DNA from: Dasypus novemcinctus
Lineage: Eukaryota > Chordata > Mammalia > Cingulata > Dasypodidae
NCBI RefSeq assembly: GCF_030445035.2
Contig: NC_080677.1
Location: 111,407,263-111,471,262, forward strand
Reading direction: 5' to 3'
DNA: 64,000 nucleotides
Positions 1 to 12,330 of this stretch are shown here, piece by piece; within the stretch, counting starts at the first letter, position 1, and every line of letters starts with the position of its first letter. Under the pieces are notes generated by a model that was given only the letters and a program-made list of their open reading frames with translations, was not told the DNA's origin and searched no databases. Position numbers and translations under genes: made by a program.

Positions 1-159
1 CCTCTGTTCCCAGGCTCAGGCTTTATTCCTTGTTGAGACCCTCCCCATGGAGCCCACAGTCAAGATATTTTCTCTGTTATTGAAAATCTGGGCATCTTCA
101 TCCTTTACAATAAGAGCTAATTACTGGCACCAGGTTGCATATTTGACCTCCATCTTCTC

Positions 160-325
160 AGTTAATCCTTGCAAGAGCCTCTTGGGTGGTGGTTGTTTAC
201 TATTATTATTACCATATTACAGAGGAGGAAACTAGGGTTCATAGAGGCAGATCATTGTAAGTGGCAGAGCCCACACCCAAACCCAGGTTCCCGAGACGGT
301 GCTCATACCTCTCTGCTACTTCCCA
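160..325 (-). repeat. MIR SINE fragment (minus)
   Basis: The segment reads as the reverse complement of the MIR core and 3' part: a run like ATTACAGAGGAGGAAACT followed by GTAAGTGGCAGAGCC and a CCCAGGTTC block. Divergence is high, as expected for an ancient mammal-wide SINE. Boundaries are approximate. Confidence 0.65.
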
Positions 326-377
326 CAGCAATCGGAAGCACAGAACTTGGAAACTTTTTGCACCTGTCTCTGTGACA

Positions 378-550
378 GGTCAAGTTGGTCAAGTTACTCT
401 CTGAGCCTCAGGTTCCTGGTGAGTCTTAACAGCACATCGTGCATGGGGTTTGTGTGAGGATGGAGGGAGTTAAGTGTAAATGCCTCCAGCAGTGCAGGGC
501 ACAGAATAACTGTTATGTTAGTGTTAGCAACTGTTATTATCATCATTATT
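378..550 (+). repeat. MIR SINE fragment (plus)
   Basis: It shows the plus-strand MIR order: a CAAGTTACTCTCTGAGCCTCAG block, GAGGATGGAGGGAGTTAA, then GCAGGGCACAGAATAA and a TTATTATCATCATTATT tail. It lies beside an opposite-strand MIR, so the two are separate insertions. Boundaries are approximate. Confidence 0.6.
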
Positions 551-1312
551 TTGTTATCATACTTCTTCTTATTGCTCCCTATGAGTACCTAGTCCTTATA
601 CTGTCGTCTCACCCTTGATCCTCACTCCAGACCTAGAGAGAAGCTCCATAGTACCAAAGGAAAAGACTAAACTGCCCTACTCTTCCTACCTCCCCCTCTG
701 CACACACCCCACTGGCATGTCTAGGACTTGATAAATGAAATCAGGATCTGGCTGCAACAGAAGAAAAGATAAGGAGGCCTCTGGACAAGGCTTCCCACAA
801 CCCCTGTGGGGCTGCCACATAGCACAGGGGCCTGACCCATTAGACAAGGCTTGCCTTCCCCTCTGAGTAAAGTTGCCAGATATAGGTTGCTCTACCAGGG
901 CTGCAGGCACCTCGAGACTAATTAGGCAGCCAGTCCTTGGGTAAATCAGCCCAGAGGACCCAACCAAGAGGCAGGTGCAGAGAGAGGCTGGAAGGTTGAA
1001 ATCCCAGAGCCACTCCAAGGAATTACCTTGTCCAGCAGTTGCAGCAGCAAGTGGTAAGCCATCTTCCAAGTAAGGAGAAGGAGCATTGAGGAGATGGCTA
1101 GCTTTCATACAATACAGGACCAAGGTCCACGAAGTCATGGGGAAAGGAATGTTCACGGGGAGAGCGGGGAGTATTTCAGAAGAAAAGCACATTTTTTTTT
1201 TTTTTTTTTTTTTGAGAACGAACTACTGAGTCCCCTGTCTGTGCCTCAGGCTCTGCTTTTTGAAAAGGAGGGTAACTACTTTGACTTATCTCTCATTGTC
1301 ATTAGACTGATT
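551..1312. other. No gene seen
   Basis: Unique-looking sequence. A 168-codon minus-strand open frame (686-1192) overlaps it but has no recognisable domain. A poly(T) tract lies at about 1,191-1,213. Confidence 0.5.
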
Positions 1313-1325
1313 AAAAGGATAAGGA

Positions 1326-1782
1326 AAAGTAGACATCTCCATCCCCGGCTCCTCAGGATAGAGAAATAAAATATGGATTAGAGTGGACTTACTGATATTC
1401 TACTATAGAACTACTGTGACTATAGCAAACAGTGGTCACGGGAGTTGCTGAAGGGAGGCAGAGGGAAAAAGAGGCGTTATATTGGGGCATTTTCTGGACT
1501 TGGAGTTGTCCTCAATGATATTGCAGGGACAGATGCAGGACATTATATATCCTGCCATAAGCCACTGAATGACTGGAGGAGTGTAAACTACAACAAAAAC
1601 TATAATCCATGCTGTGCAGCAGTGCTCCAAAATGTACTCATCAAATCCAATGAATGTAACACACTAATGAAAGTTGTTGATGTGGGAGGAGTGGAGGGTA
1701 TGGAACCTCTCATATTTTTTAATGTAACATTTTGTGTGATCTATGTATCTTTAAAATATATATATAATAAAAAAATGAAAAA
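1326..1782 (+). mobile_element. 5'-truncated L1 3' end
   Basis: This is one of four copies in the window of the same L1-type 3' UTR; the others are at 13,533-14,575 (minus), 34,242-34,754 (plus) and 44,668-44,874 (minus). It ends in TTTAATGTAACATTTTGTGTG, then ATCTATGTATCTTTAAAATA and an A-rich tail. It is bounded by a 13-bp imperfect TSD, AAAAGGRTAAGGA, at 1,313-1,325 and 1,783-1,795. A G-rich purine stretch before the terminus (about 1,682-1,700) fits the polypurine tract usual in L1 3' UTRs. The 115-codon frame here is incidental. Confidence 0.7.
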
Positions 1783-2329
1783 AAAAGGGTAAGGAGACAA
1801 GCGAGTTAGAAAGCCAGAGCCTAAGGAGTCCTGAAGGGATGGTGTATGTTTAAACTAAAGTTGGCGGCTGCAAACAAGTATTCTCTCTGGATTATTTCAA
1901 AGAGCAAAACTGAAGCCAGCAAGTAGAGGTTAAAAGGCAGCAGATTTCAATCCTCTCCGAGGATCTCAGTCAATTGGGCCACTCCTTCAATGTCACACAG
2001 CCGCTGACATATTCAGGAGCCAACTGTCCCTTTGGCAAGGATGCTGCAGGCTAGATTCCCTCGTAGGAAAGGAGGTTCATGTCTGGAACATACTAAGCAC
2101 TCAACATAGGAGAGATTTATAGTAATTATTAATTCAATGGTAAGATTTAAGTGGTTCTTTTTTGGCCAGAAATATTAAGACCAGCCTCTTCTGAAGGTAC
2201 CACAATCCTTTAGGTCTGCTCGATGCCTTGAATGGAGTCATTTTCCACTCCCAAAGTACCATTTCAAAAGAGTGAAGACACTTCTTCAAAGGCTGGGACT
2301 CCCCAGTTCGGGACAGACGTGCGGAAACC

Positions 2330-3180
2330 CAGTTGCAGAGAACCTCAGGACCGAGAAGGGTGGCCCCGCAGACACAGACGCCTCAGGAGGCGGGAGACGT
2401 TGGCCCCAACCCCTAGCTACAGCTTTTGCTGGAGAGAAAAGGGGGAGGGGGGGGAAGGATCACGGAGGCCAAAGGCCGTCTGAGAGTGAAGTATCAACTC
2501 CGCAATGACAGGGAAACCTCTGGCGATGAAGGAAGCTGGAAAAAAAGTTTTTATCTGTACCAAGCGCTTCTTCAAGCCACTCCAGCCCGAAGCTTCTGTT
2601 GTCAATTTCATGGGGAAGTGCGCGGGCAGTAGGGACCGCCGCGACGCGCTTGCGCAGCCTGGACACACCAGCCTCGGATCATTTATCAAACCAGCAGAGG
2701 GGAAAATCCCCCGGCCCGCAGCAGCTCCTCCGAGGGCTGCGGAGCGACATCGCAGAATCTGCCCTGACCCTGGACCTCCTGGCCTCTCAATCCCTCCTAG
2801 AAAAGCCATCAGAGAATCGCTGTCCTCTCGCTTTCCCCTTTCCTGCTCTCCCAACGCTGCCACCCGCACGGAGAGGCCTGTGCGCAATGCTTGCAAACAC
2901 CAGGAGAGCAGCTGGAGCCTTGGCCTCCCTGTTAGAGCCCCTCGGTCAGCCTCCCAGGTGGGCAGATGACACCACCACCCCTTTCCTCCCAGGAGCCCAG
3001 AGATGTGTCAGCTGCCCACAAGGCAGCACAGCAAGAAAGGAGAGGGGTCCTGGTGCCTGCAAAAGGGGAAAACCCAAGCCCACCAGCCCAGGTTCACAGA
3101 GAAGGTCTCAGGCAGAGCCCGTCCTGAAGCCTGGGACATCGCTAGATTCACAAAGTTTAGGGAATTCCTGCTTCTGGGCA
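2330..3180. promoter_or_regulatory. GC-rich, locally CpG-containing patch
   Basis: G+C rises here, with a short CpG-rich core at about 2,615-2,660 (GACCGCCGCGACGCGCTTGCG). Long open frames overlap in several frames: plus 2,505-2,969 (154 codons), plus 2,599-3,186 (195 codons), minus 2,417-2,896 (159 codons). None has a recognisable domain. A possible plus-strand splice donor, CAG|GTGGGC, follows position 2,958. This could be a weak or decayed CpG promoter, or simply GC-rich unique sequence. No gene is identified. Confidence 0.3.
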
Positions 3181-4485
3181 AGGTGAATGGAACAGAAGTG
3201 TCCCCCCTGGAAAGGCAGAGGCTTGCCTTATTCCGATAAACCAAGCACCGAGATTTTAACTGAGCATCAGTGCGCAGGGATCAGGGCGTGGGCCTTACCG
3301 AAGGGAACCCTGGGCTCCACGTCCGCTATGACTCACTCATCGTCAAACCCCAGCAAGTCTCTGAATCTCTTAGAAACCCAGTTTCTTCGTTTATGAAGTG
3401 GAGTTAAAAATAAGACCCATCCCCCACAGCCAGCCTAAAGAGCTCAGGGCAGGCCCAGGCCCTTAGTAAGCAATCAGGAACTGTGGGCGGTTGTTAGAAC
3501 ATGATAATTGGAAGGATCTCCGGGAGCAAAGGGCAGCTGGCCAAGCAAGCCTGGGTGCCCTTGGCAGCTGCCCCTCCCCACGTTCCCCTCTCCTTGGACT
3601 TCCCCCACTTCAACTCCAGCCACCACTATCACCGCCAGACATTGCTTCCTGCTAACACCCAAGCATGGAGGAAAAAAAAATATCCCTTTTCTTGCACAGG
3701 CTGATGTTGCCCAAAGAAGAGAAAAAAGATCCGTTGGTCACAGAAAATTCAAACACAATGGAAAGAATTAAATTTCCTGAGTCCAGATCTCGGAGCCTGT
3801 CAATAACCACCTTCACTCATATGTTCTATAATTTCCCACCCTCTTCGTCCCTGCCTGTCTCTGTGTGGCAGGCACCCCGTTTCCATCCTTGTCCTTCTCT
3901 CTCCTACTACAAGCCCAAGGACCTCAAGAGCGTCACTTAGGACCCCGCCTCTCCTGAGTCTCAGCAGGTGGACATTGAGGGTATAACCAGGTAAGACTGC
4001 CACTGCCACAGGGCCTGTGCCTTGTCCAAGGCCACACTGTAACCATACAAAATCCCTCGAGGTGTACGTTGTACGTGCATGAGGGAAGGGGGACTCTTTA
4101 CCTGCTTTCTTTCTTTTTTTCAGCATTTATCCTGCTTTCTTATATGAATTTATCTCAGGGTAACCAAACAGTTGAGAAGAAGAAGGTGCAACAGAAGGAG
4201 CACTCTAGAAGCTCACATCCCCATCTAGGCACCACATCCCAAGGATAAGGACTGTCCTGAGTTAATCCGTTTTGCTTATTTTTATGCTTCATAAAAATGC
4301 ATCATATCTGTACTCTTTTGCATTTTTCTTCTTTCAAGCAATATTATTATTGTAGTTGTAGAACGTTTGTTCTCATTGTCATAATATTTCACTATGGAAT
4401 TATGCTATAATTTATTTGTTTGTTCTACTGTAGATAGTCATTTGAGAAGTTGCATGCTTTTAAATTTTAGGAGCATTCTAATTCT
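3181..4485. other. No gene seen
   Basis: Unique-looking sequence with short incidental open frames. The stretch 3,790-4,130 contains pyrimidine-rich runs but no convincing exon. Confidence 0.4.
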
Positions 4486-4493
4486 GTGCTGAC

Positions 4494-4687
4494 CAATATG
4501 GTAACTTCCAGCTCATGTGGCTATTTAAAGTAAATAAAAACAAAATAAAATTTAAAATTCATTCCTTCAGTAACATTAGCCACATTTCCAATGTTGAGTA
4601 GCTACACTTGGCTAGTGCATACCATAGCAGACAGTGTTGTATACAGAACATTTCCATCATTGCAGAAAGTTCTATTGGATAGCACTG
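4494..4687. mobile_element. hAT-type nonautonomous DNA transposon (MER class)
   Basis: The ends form imperfect inverted repeats: CTGTGCTGACCAATA at the left, and the complement of TATTGGATAGCACTG at the right. An 8-bp near-perfect target duplication, TTCTAATT/TTCTAATG, flanks it at 4,486-4,493 and 4,688-4,695, the size expected for hAT insertions. The interior is AT-rich and noncoding. The exact subfamily is not assigned. Confidence 0.75.
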
Positions 4688-5020
4688 TTCTAATGCATAT
4701 CTTTATTGAATATATGTAATTTCAAATATTTTTTTATAGATTTCAAGTCTCTAGTGAAAGTCACTACTCTTTCTGCCCTTTGGTCTATCTTTTCCTCTTT
4801 TTTCTTTAATAATCGTAGTTAGCATCTGTAGTCTGTTCCCATGGTCTGTTTCTTCTTTCGAGTATTCATAATACTCTCCTGCCCCTTTGCATGTCTTGTC
4901 TTTTTTTTTGCTCTCCTGCCCACTGGGTCTCTGTTCTTGACTAGGCCCATGCTTACCTGCCTTCTATGGACTTACAATTTATTGCAAATTATTGGGAGTT
5001 ACAAATAGGAAGACCTAAAT

Positions 5021-5238
5021 CAGTGATTCTCAAGGCCTAATGCCTCGACCAGCAGCAGCAGCACTTGGGAACTTGTTAGGAATGTGAATCCTTGGGCTCT
5101 GGCCTAGGCCTACTGACTCAGAAATTCAGGACAGGGTGGGGGGTTGATGAGGGGATGATGGTAAGGGGGTGTCAGTAGTCTGTGATTTTACAAGCTCTCC
5201 AGGAGATTCTGATACATGTGGAAGCTTAAGAACCACTC
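5021..5238. mobile_element. MER5A-like hAT-Charlie element
   Basis: Starts CAGTGATTCTCAA and ends AAGAACCACTC, the inverted termini typical of MER5A. Between them lie the diagnostic blocks ACTTGGGAACTTGTTAGGAA, CTACTGACTCAGAAATTC and CTCTCCAGGAGATTCTGATA. An 8-bp target duplication with two mismatches, ACCTAAAT/ACCTAAGG, flanks it. Confidence 0.85.
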
Positions 5239-5246
5239 ACCTAAGG

Positions 5247-5460
5247 TACAATCCAGCTAGCTGCATAACCTTGAGTAAGACACTTAAGTCTTTGCATTTT
5301 ACAGGGAACTAAAAACAAGTTTGTCATCTATTAACTGGAGATAATAATGGGACCTACTTCTCCAGAGGATTGGTTACAGAGGTTGAATGAGATCCTGCAT
5401 ATCAAGTACCTAGGAAATTGCATAATATATTGTAAATTCTCATAAATGTTAGCTAATATT
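5247..5460 (+). repeat. MIR SINE (plus)
   Basis: It carries the MIR order CATAACCTTGAGTAAGACACTTAA, a GATAATAATGGGACCTACTTC block, TTGAATGAGATCC, and CATAAATGTTAGCTAAT at the 3' end. It immediately follows the MER5A-like element. Confidence 0.8.
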
Positions 5461-5464
5461 TATC

Positions 5465-5590
5465 TTCCTAACAAACCTAAAAGATGAGTCCCACTACTAT
5501 CACCATATCATAGATGAGGACCCTGAGGCTTCAGAGAGGCTTAGAGGTAAATCATCCTAGGTCACTCAGAGGTCCAAGATATCTTGACAG
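5465..5590 (-). repeat. MIR SINE fragment (minus)
   Basis: Reverse-complement MIR core: ATCATAGATGAGGACCCTGAGG, then AGAGGCTTAGAGG and CTAGGTCACTCAGAGG. Strongly diverged. Confidence 0.65.
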
Positions 5591-7190
5591 TTTATCTTCC
5601 CAGGAGAAGGCACAGATATTAACTCAGTCAAGGTGCTGATCCTGCTCTTCTTCCCCAGATCTGCAGTTGTCAGCCCGGGGCAATTTCCCCCTCCTCGTGG
5701 GCATCTAGAATTGTGTAGAGGCTCTTTCTGCTGACTCTAGGCTTTAAGGTGCTCCAGGCTTTAAGGGCCCAGAAGATTAGGGATGATTCTGCATAATGAA
5801 GAATTGTCCTTCCCAAAATGCCAATGACACTTCCACTGAGAAACACTGACCCTTCAGGGTTTCAGAGCTGTCCAGAGAAGGACACCATGTCAGAAGCTGC
5901 CTGGGGAATCCATAAAACAAGTTACAATAATTGCAACAAGGGGTCTGAAGTCTCACGGGACATGCTTTCTGCGGAGTCTCCAGAACCCCCACCTTGGAGT
6001 TGTAGGGCTAGCTTTCATCCTAGACATTTTGTTGTCTCACTTTAACATACCAATCCTAGACTAGATATCCACTTCCATGGACCCAGGTAACCATTTTCCA
6101 CCTGTAGACTTGGGATTCCTCCCCCCACAAAATTTCCTAAAGCTTATGAAGGAAGCAGATGTTTGTCAGGAGGAAAAGATGTGGTGTGGAACTCTCTCGA
6201 AAATCCATGTGCTGTTTATGATTTGTTACTGAGAGAGGAAGAGGGAGAGAAAGGGGTAGAATGTTGATGCTGTTCAGAAAGTTTAACAAAAGATCCTGGC
6301 TGTCAAAAATGCATGGCATGGATTTAATCAGTGTGATGGATAAAAGATTTATTTCAAAGGATGTCCAGTGATGAGGTGCCCAGACAGAGAGTAAGAGAGG
6401 GATGAAGTAACTGGAGCCCACAGAAGCACACACAAACCACCAGCTTCCCTGATGTACTGACATTCTGTGGCTCTGATGAAGTTAGCCATTTCCCCTAACT
6501 TAACACCTCTTTTCCAAAATACATCCCTCTTCCTCCAGAGACTTCCACCTACTACTTTCATCAGTTCTTCCCCTCCCCACAACAGGTAGCATCTGACTGT
6601 GCTAAAATGTTCCTTCTGCTGCAAACCATTAAGCTGTCAAAGTGAAGTGGTGAACAAACCCAAAGAGAGCTGATGCTGGAATGCTAATGGTGAAATCCTC
6701 AATATTCTTTCTGCCCTGGACAATTCTTGTTTCAACTTTACTGGTCCCAGGTCATATTTTGTAATCTTTGGATGCTGAAGGAAAAGACATGGCTTGATGG
6801 AGAAAATAACTGGAATGTTAGGTCTTGATAGAGGTGGAGATTACTAGTAGAGGAGTTTTTTTCATTGTTTTCCTTTTAACATCCACACAGGTGTCACACA
6901 ATGGCTTCTGCTTATAAACCTCCCTAGCCAAAGGAAAAACAACCTGTCCATAAATACCTTGCCCACATCATTGAAATAGCTGTGTCACACACTTGAGTAC
7001 CATTTGCGAGAACACTTTAAATAGAGCATCGGTCACTGCTTTCAATTTAACGTGTGAACAGGAGCTGCTGAAGCAGGCAGAGATGATAAGGTGTGGGGAC
7101 GGGCTCGTAGCTTCCACTGGTGCATCTGCTCAGACTTTTAACAGAGCCACAGGAGCTTAAGGCATCTTGGGGACAAGCCATGTGCACGAT
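5591..7190. other. No gene seen
   Basis: Mixed unique sequence. The stop-free stretches at 5,777-6,045, 6,137-6,463 and 6,349-6,624 are short, lack recognisable domains and are not supported as genes. Confidence 0.45.
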
Positions 7191-7194
7191 TCAC

Positions 7195-7330
7195 TCAACA
7201 AACGAACAAACACCTACTACACACGCACAAAGCTTGGTGCTGGCACAGCAGGAGACACAAAATAGGTGAAGTTCTTCCCGTAGATGAGATGGACTTTACA
7301 CACAAATTACAAAGGTTCAGGAAAAAATGT
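7195..7330 (+). repeat. Old LINE (L2/CR1-like) fragment
   Basis: The segment ATTCACTCAACAAACGAAC ... CACCTACTACACAC ... GGTGCTGGCACAGCAGGAGACA resembles the common mammalian 'attcaacaaatatttattgag' repeat at the 3' ends of old LINEs. A sister copy lies at 43,385-43,520. Confidence 0.5.
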
Positions 7331-7394
7331 TGTAAGTGGCACAAGATAGGTAAAATGCTATACAAATTCAGAAGAGAGCTGTGCTGCCTCAGAA

Positions 7395-7500
7395 TTTTCT
7401 TGTGTAAAAAGCCCTGCTGAGTTTTATGAGGATTAAATGAGACAATATATGATCAGTACAAAGAACAATGCCTGGAACCAAATAAGTACTCAATAGCAGC
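7395..7500 (+). repeat. MIR 3' fragment
   Basis: The blocks GAGGATTAAATGAGACAATATA, ACAATGCCTGGAACC and AAGTACTCAATAGCAGCAG match the 3' third of MIR. Confidence 0.65.
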
Positions 7501-7734
7501 AGCAGCACCCAAGGAAGGAGGAATAATTTTGTTGACATTCAAGTATCAATAATTTTAATATAAATCCAGTTGGAGCTGAAGACAAGAGGATCACCAGATA
7601 AAGCTTGATAAATAATGGGTAAAATTTGGATAAATGAAGATAAGGAGTAAGGAAATAGTGTAGGCAAAGGTAGAGATGCAAGAAAGCTGGGGACTTACTC
7701 AGGAAATAGCAAATAATACAATGTGTCTTCAATT

Positions 7735-8560
7735 TTTTGCATTTGTTTTATGACATTATTGTATGCAGATTTCTTTTTATTTATCCTGCTTGGAGTTTGT
7801 AGGCATTCTTAAATCTGTATATCAATATTTTCCCTTAATTTCAAAATTTCAAAGCAATTACCTCTTCAAACAATACTTCTTCCCCATTCTAATTCTCTTT
7901 GTAAAAATCCAATTAAATAGGTAATATATTCTTACTATAACCTCTATGTCTCTTATCCCCTTTTCTGTATTTTCTGTCCTTCATTTGGATGGTTTCTCCT
8001 GCACTACTCACCTCCCCCAATTTCAGCTGTGTTTAAATTCTTATAAAACCCATCCATTGAGTTGTTAATTTCATTTATTGTATTTTTCAGTTCTAGAAAA
8101 TTCTTTATAGTTCTTGTTTCAAGTCTATTCTCTCATTTTTATAGTTTCTAGTTTGCTGCCAAAATTTGCTATCTTTTCTTATTTCTCCTTGAAAAAAATT
8201 GCAGTATCCAGAAACCCTGTCAGTCTAATATTTCTGCTATTTCTTATTCATGTTGATTTGTTTCCTTGTGTGCCTGCTTATCTTTGATTGTACTCTGGGC
8301 ATCATATTCAAAACTTGTTTGTAGAAATAACTACAATGACAAGGATAATGTTATCTTTTGGTAGAGAATATTTTGTTTGCTTCTGCTAGGTTACTGACTT
8401 GCATTAACATTACTGTCATTTTAGGAATTAAAATTTTTCTGAGCTACTCAAATTATTTGAAGATGGACTTCAGAACCTGCAAGGGCTGGTGTACTTATAG
8501 TCCTGACCCAACATGCTCCCACCCCCTAGGCAGGCCCTGGACTCCAGCTTCCAGCTCATA
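7735..8560 (-). mobile_element. Old L1M-type LINE fragment (minus)
   Basis: The AT-rich segment contains the recurring L1M antisense landmarks: TTATCCTGCTTGGAGTTTGTAG, CCTCTTCAAACAATACTTCT, ATGTCTCTTATCCCCTTTTC, and ACCCATCCATTGAGTTGTTAA followed by ATTGTATTTTTCAGTTCTAG. There is no open reading frame of note. Its right boundary is uncertain. Confidence 0.65.
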
Positions 8561-10600
8561 ATCCCATGAGGCTGTCAAAAACAATGCTTAGACCCTCAGC
8601 TGCCTCTTTAGAAGCTAGCAAGAACCTCATCTCTGTGGGAAATACCATTTGATTTCCATCTTCTAAAATTTAGCCCTATAAATCTTTACCACCTTGCTAG
8701 CATTCACATTTCTTCAAGCAAGTTTTTAGAACTATTTTCTTACTTTCTGAATTGCTCTCAGTAGGAGGGTTCGTCTGAATTATGTAGTCTACAATTACCA
8801 GAAGAAAAAGTCCCCCAAATAGTGCATTATTTGATGGGAACACTGGATTTAAGTTAGGGAGGAAGTGAAAGATAATGCCAAAATACCAGCTGATTCCAAA
8901 ACATGGAAAATCTTGAATGCTAGGCATACGAGGAAAGATAGTATTCAGTAAGCCATGAAGAGACATTGAATATTTTTTAGTAAAGGAGTATTAACTTAAG
9001 AGTTGTACCTGAGGAAGATGAATTGGGCATCTCTGTGTCAAACAGATTGGAGGCAAATAAGACCATCATCAAGAAGGAGTGTTACCAGGCTTTACAAATT
9101 TCTAGAGAAGAGATAAATACAACTACGGTGGTGAAACTGGGAAAACAAAGACAGATGGGAAGTCCAGAGGTACTATGCAATTGATACCTTAACCAGAAGC
9201 CTGAGATAGTAATTCAACCAGAAGCCTGAGATGGTAATTCAAAAATAAAGGGGAAACTCAGATGAAGGAAATTAGAAGAAAATGCAAATTATATGATTTT
9301 TCAACTAATTAAAAGTGGGGTTAAAGGAGGAGGCAAAGTCAATGGTGAAAATGGAGTTTGACCATGGCTAACTCAAAGATAGGGGAATTAAAGTTGTTTG
9401 GGGAAAAGAAATTAAGAGGACTGAGCCACAACCCACCCACCCTCCCTTAAGTCTTGAAACAGCTCTAAGCAAAGATCTCAGTTTGAAGTTAGTGACAGTG
9501 GTCACTCTCCAACCCAGGAAGCCTCCAGAGGAGAGATAACTTCACATGAGAATAAAGAACTCACTACCGAAATCAACCTAGTCATGGAGGCATTATGATC
9601 AGGTAGATGGACTACTTCTCAGGAAGAGGGAGGTCACCCCATTTTGTGATATCAGAGATTTCCTAAATGACAATTCTCAGGGCAAGAAGAAAGCTCCTAG
9701 GCCCTTGCTGATAACCGGAGATCCGGGTGTATATACCACAAGCCAGGAGGTCCCACAGTAAATAAAGAAGCTGCCTTGGTTGTGAGAGCACACAGAAATA
9801 GACTTCAATGTACAGAGAGTGAGAGGTGCACCCCCATCACTCCAGGTGATCCTTGGAGTCTCCTTGGACTGTCATTATTGGTTTCATGGAGTGATGAAAA
9901 GGTACCTACTAGGGTTAATTTCCCAGGTTTCTAGGTAGAGATGGAATCCAATGGAATTGTAAACCTTTAAACTGTAATCACACCTTTCTTGGCCTAGATG
10001 TCTGCCACATACTACAAATATGTTCCCCATCCTCCCCTTCATTTATATAAATGAGTGTCAAAAGGCAGCTACCTGTGAGGAAATAACTTCTGCTTTCACT
10101 GTGGGGATCTGGGAGATGAAATAAAATCAAAGTAAAATGTTACTTGAGGAAGAGCTATATAATTTCATAAATAAATTACTGAGCTTGACATCGATCTGAG
10201 CTGAACTTGTGCTACAGATAGAGGAGAGCAGTGCAGCCACACCAGGTAATGCTCACCACATGTGTATAACCTGTTTGCTTTTACCTTCTTTTAAAATTAA
10301 TTGTCTGCAAGAAATCAATAAAAGCCACAAAAAACAAATGTGCTTTCCCAATCCTATCCTATATCCAGGACTCCCCTCCCTCTTCAGACCTGGAATTCCA
10401 CAGGATGGTGACCTCCTCCCAATTTCCCCTGGGTTCATATTGCCTGTCCCCCAAAAGTTCCTTCTAATCCTCAGAAAGGACCCTACCTCCTACCATCATG
10501 TCATATTCTCCTCTGGGCAGCCTTAGTTTAACCCAATGAAAGTCAGAATGAATGTGTAAGTAGAGGGTTGAAAAGCTTATCGAGGCAGAGTAAAGCTGAG
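8561..10600. other. No gene seen; small tandem duplication inside
   Basis: Mostly unique, purine-rich sequence with no gene. A 25-bp tandem duplication lies at 9,191-9,240 (see the separate entry). Confidence 0.45.
9191..9240. repeat. 25-bp tandem duplication
   Basis: Two adjacent copies of a 25-bp unit beginning AACCAGAAGCCTGAGAT occupy 9,191-9,215 and 9,216-9,240. They differ at one position (A versus G in AGTAATTC/GGTAATTC), which points to a fairly recent local duplication. Confidence 0.9.
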
Positions 10601-10604
10601 GAAA

Positions 10605-10725
10605 AATGTCCAGGAATAGACTGTAAGCTCCCTGAGGCATAGCCGTGTTGATCAGTTCACCGCTGAGGCCCCCAACACCTAGCATAGGGCCTGGCTCATA
10701 AGAAATCTGTTTTCGTTGAATGCTT
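10605..10725 (+). repeat. L2 LINE 3' fragment
   Basis: The blocks AGACTGTAAGCTCCCTGAGG, CAACACCTAGCATAGGGCCTGG and AAGAAATCTGTTTTCGTTGAATG follow the L2 3' end order (gene-free, ancient). Confidence 0.65.
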
Positions 10726-12200
10726 TAACTGAGGGTGTTGGGATGATGAAAGCAAGCCAAGTGCCGTTGTACTCTGCAGATGATTCTTAAACATTTTGAC
10801 ATCTGAGAGCAAGACAATGCATTGATCCAAAGTTTTCCTCACTTTTTCATTACATGATCCCAAGGAGAATTCACCCTATAAATATATTCCATGTTCTGAT
10901 TTTTTCCCCCTTAAAGCCTTCATTACATAAAAAAGCAAAACAGCAGCTGGATTTCCAGACTACTGATAAAAAGGAGGACCACATTGTTTTCTTCAATTTA
11001 TTTGCAGGAAAGGAAGAAAGGTGAGGATAAGAATAAGTTGGGGATGAAAGTATGAAAAAACATACTAGGGTAGGGGAGGCTAAGAAAAGTCAGGAGTGTT
11101 GCTGGGAGAAGGAAAGGTTTGGCCAATTTGACACCATCCAGCACAGAGCTATCAGGGTACTGGAGGTTCATGACACAGCAGGTGGCTGGGTTTGTTCCTG
11201 TTGACTAATGGAATAACTTTGTATCTTCAGAACTAAAGTTGGGGCATGGGAAGAGGCCACCAGTAGCCTGTCATTCTGGAAATGGGTAGTGCTAAGTAGC
11301 CGATCATCAGTGATAATCATAGGCATTCCTCACTCATCCAACAGGGACTGCCTGACTTAAACAACTGTACCAGATGCTCTGGGTGCTCTGCAAGGATGCT
11401 TCTGACTGAACCAGACCTGTGCCCAGTTTCCCACTGTAATATTATGGCCACCATCCAAGGACTTGGGATCCTTTCCTCTAGTAACAGCTTCCCCTACTCC
11501 CAGTGCTGAACTCCCAAATGAGAAACAATAGCAGCAGTGCAGAGAAAATCTGTGAAGGTAGATTTGTGGAAATGGTTGCTTTGAGAATCACAGAAACTTG
11601 GCAGCCAGGAAGGGACTGCCCCCATTAGTAAGGATTATTCTCTTAACTCCTCCAACCGCTGAGCCAAAAAGTAGTCTGAGTTCTCTCTATTTGGATCCTT
11701 CTACCCCAAATGGAGTTTAGGATTTCCTCTGGAAGTCCCTGGCTGATAAAGGAAGCAGTGAATATGTTTTATTTCATGCTCCATTGATTGCATCTGGCCC
11801 ATGCTAGGCTACATTCCTAGATCTTCAGGAGTCACTTGCCAGCTGTTCAGGCCACTGGGCCTGAAGCTGGGCTTCTACTCTGAAAATGGGCAGGGAATGG
11901 GTAGCCGTTCTGTTTCTTCTAGGAGCCTCAGTGAAGCAAGTATTGTTCACTAACCATATCCACAATGAAAGCAGCAGCTTCAAGATTACATCAAAGAAGC
12001 ACAAGCAGAGCTCAGTTGTTTTTCAAACCTTCTATCCCCACCTGAGACCTGTGCTAAAAACAAGAAATCAGAACTAAATACCTACTTCTTCTTCCCACCC
12101 TGTCTTGATGGTTAGTACGTGCTGCTCTCTGCAGTGGGATTTGCCAGCACTTCTTTGTAGTGGTCACATATTCTCATTGGAAATTCTGCCTTGAGTTCGA
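10726..12200. other. No gene seen
   Basis: Unique-looking sequence. The only open frame here (11,886-12,077, 63 codons) is short and has no recognisable domain. Confidence 0.45.
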
Positions 12201-12204
12201 GGCC

Positions 12205-12330
12205 AATATTTCTCAAAGTTCAGATTTCTGCAGAATCACACCTATGGAATCAGGCCCTCTGAAGGGGCCGGGGGCCAGGAATCAATAAATTTAATAAGCT
12301 CTCTAGGTGATTTTATAGCACAGACAGAGC
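12205..12330. repeat. MER5-like hAT fragment
   Basis: AATATTTCTCAAAGTTCAGA, GCAGAATCACACCTATGGAATCA and AATAAGCTCTCTAGGTGATTTT resemble the MER5 order. The right terminus is missing or highly diverged. Confidence 0.45.

Noticed and set aside
1436..1792. 115-codon plus frame in the 1.3-1.8 kb L1 copy
   Set aside because: The same sequence occurs as a noncoding L1 3' UTR in three other copies.
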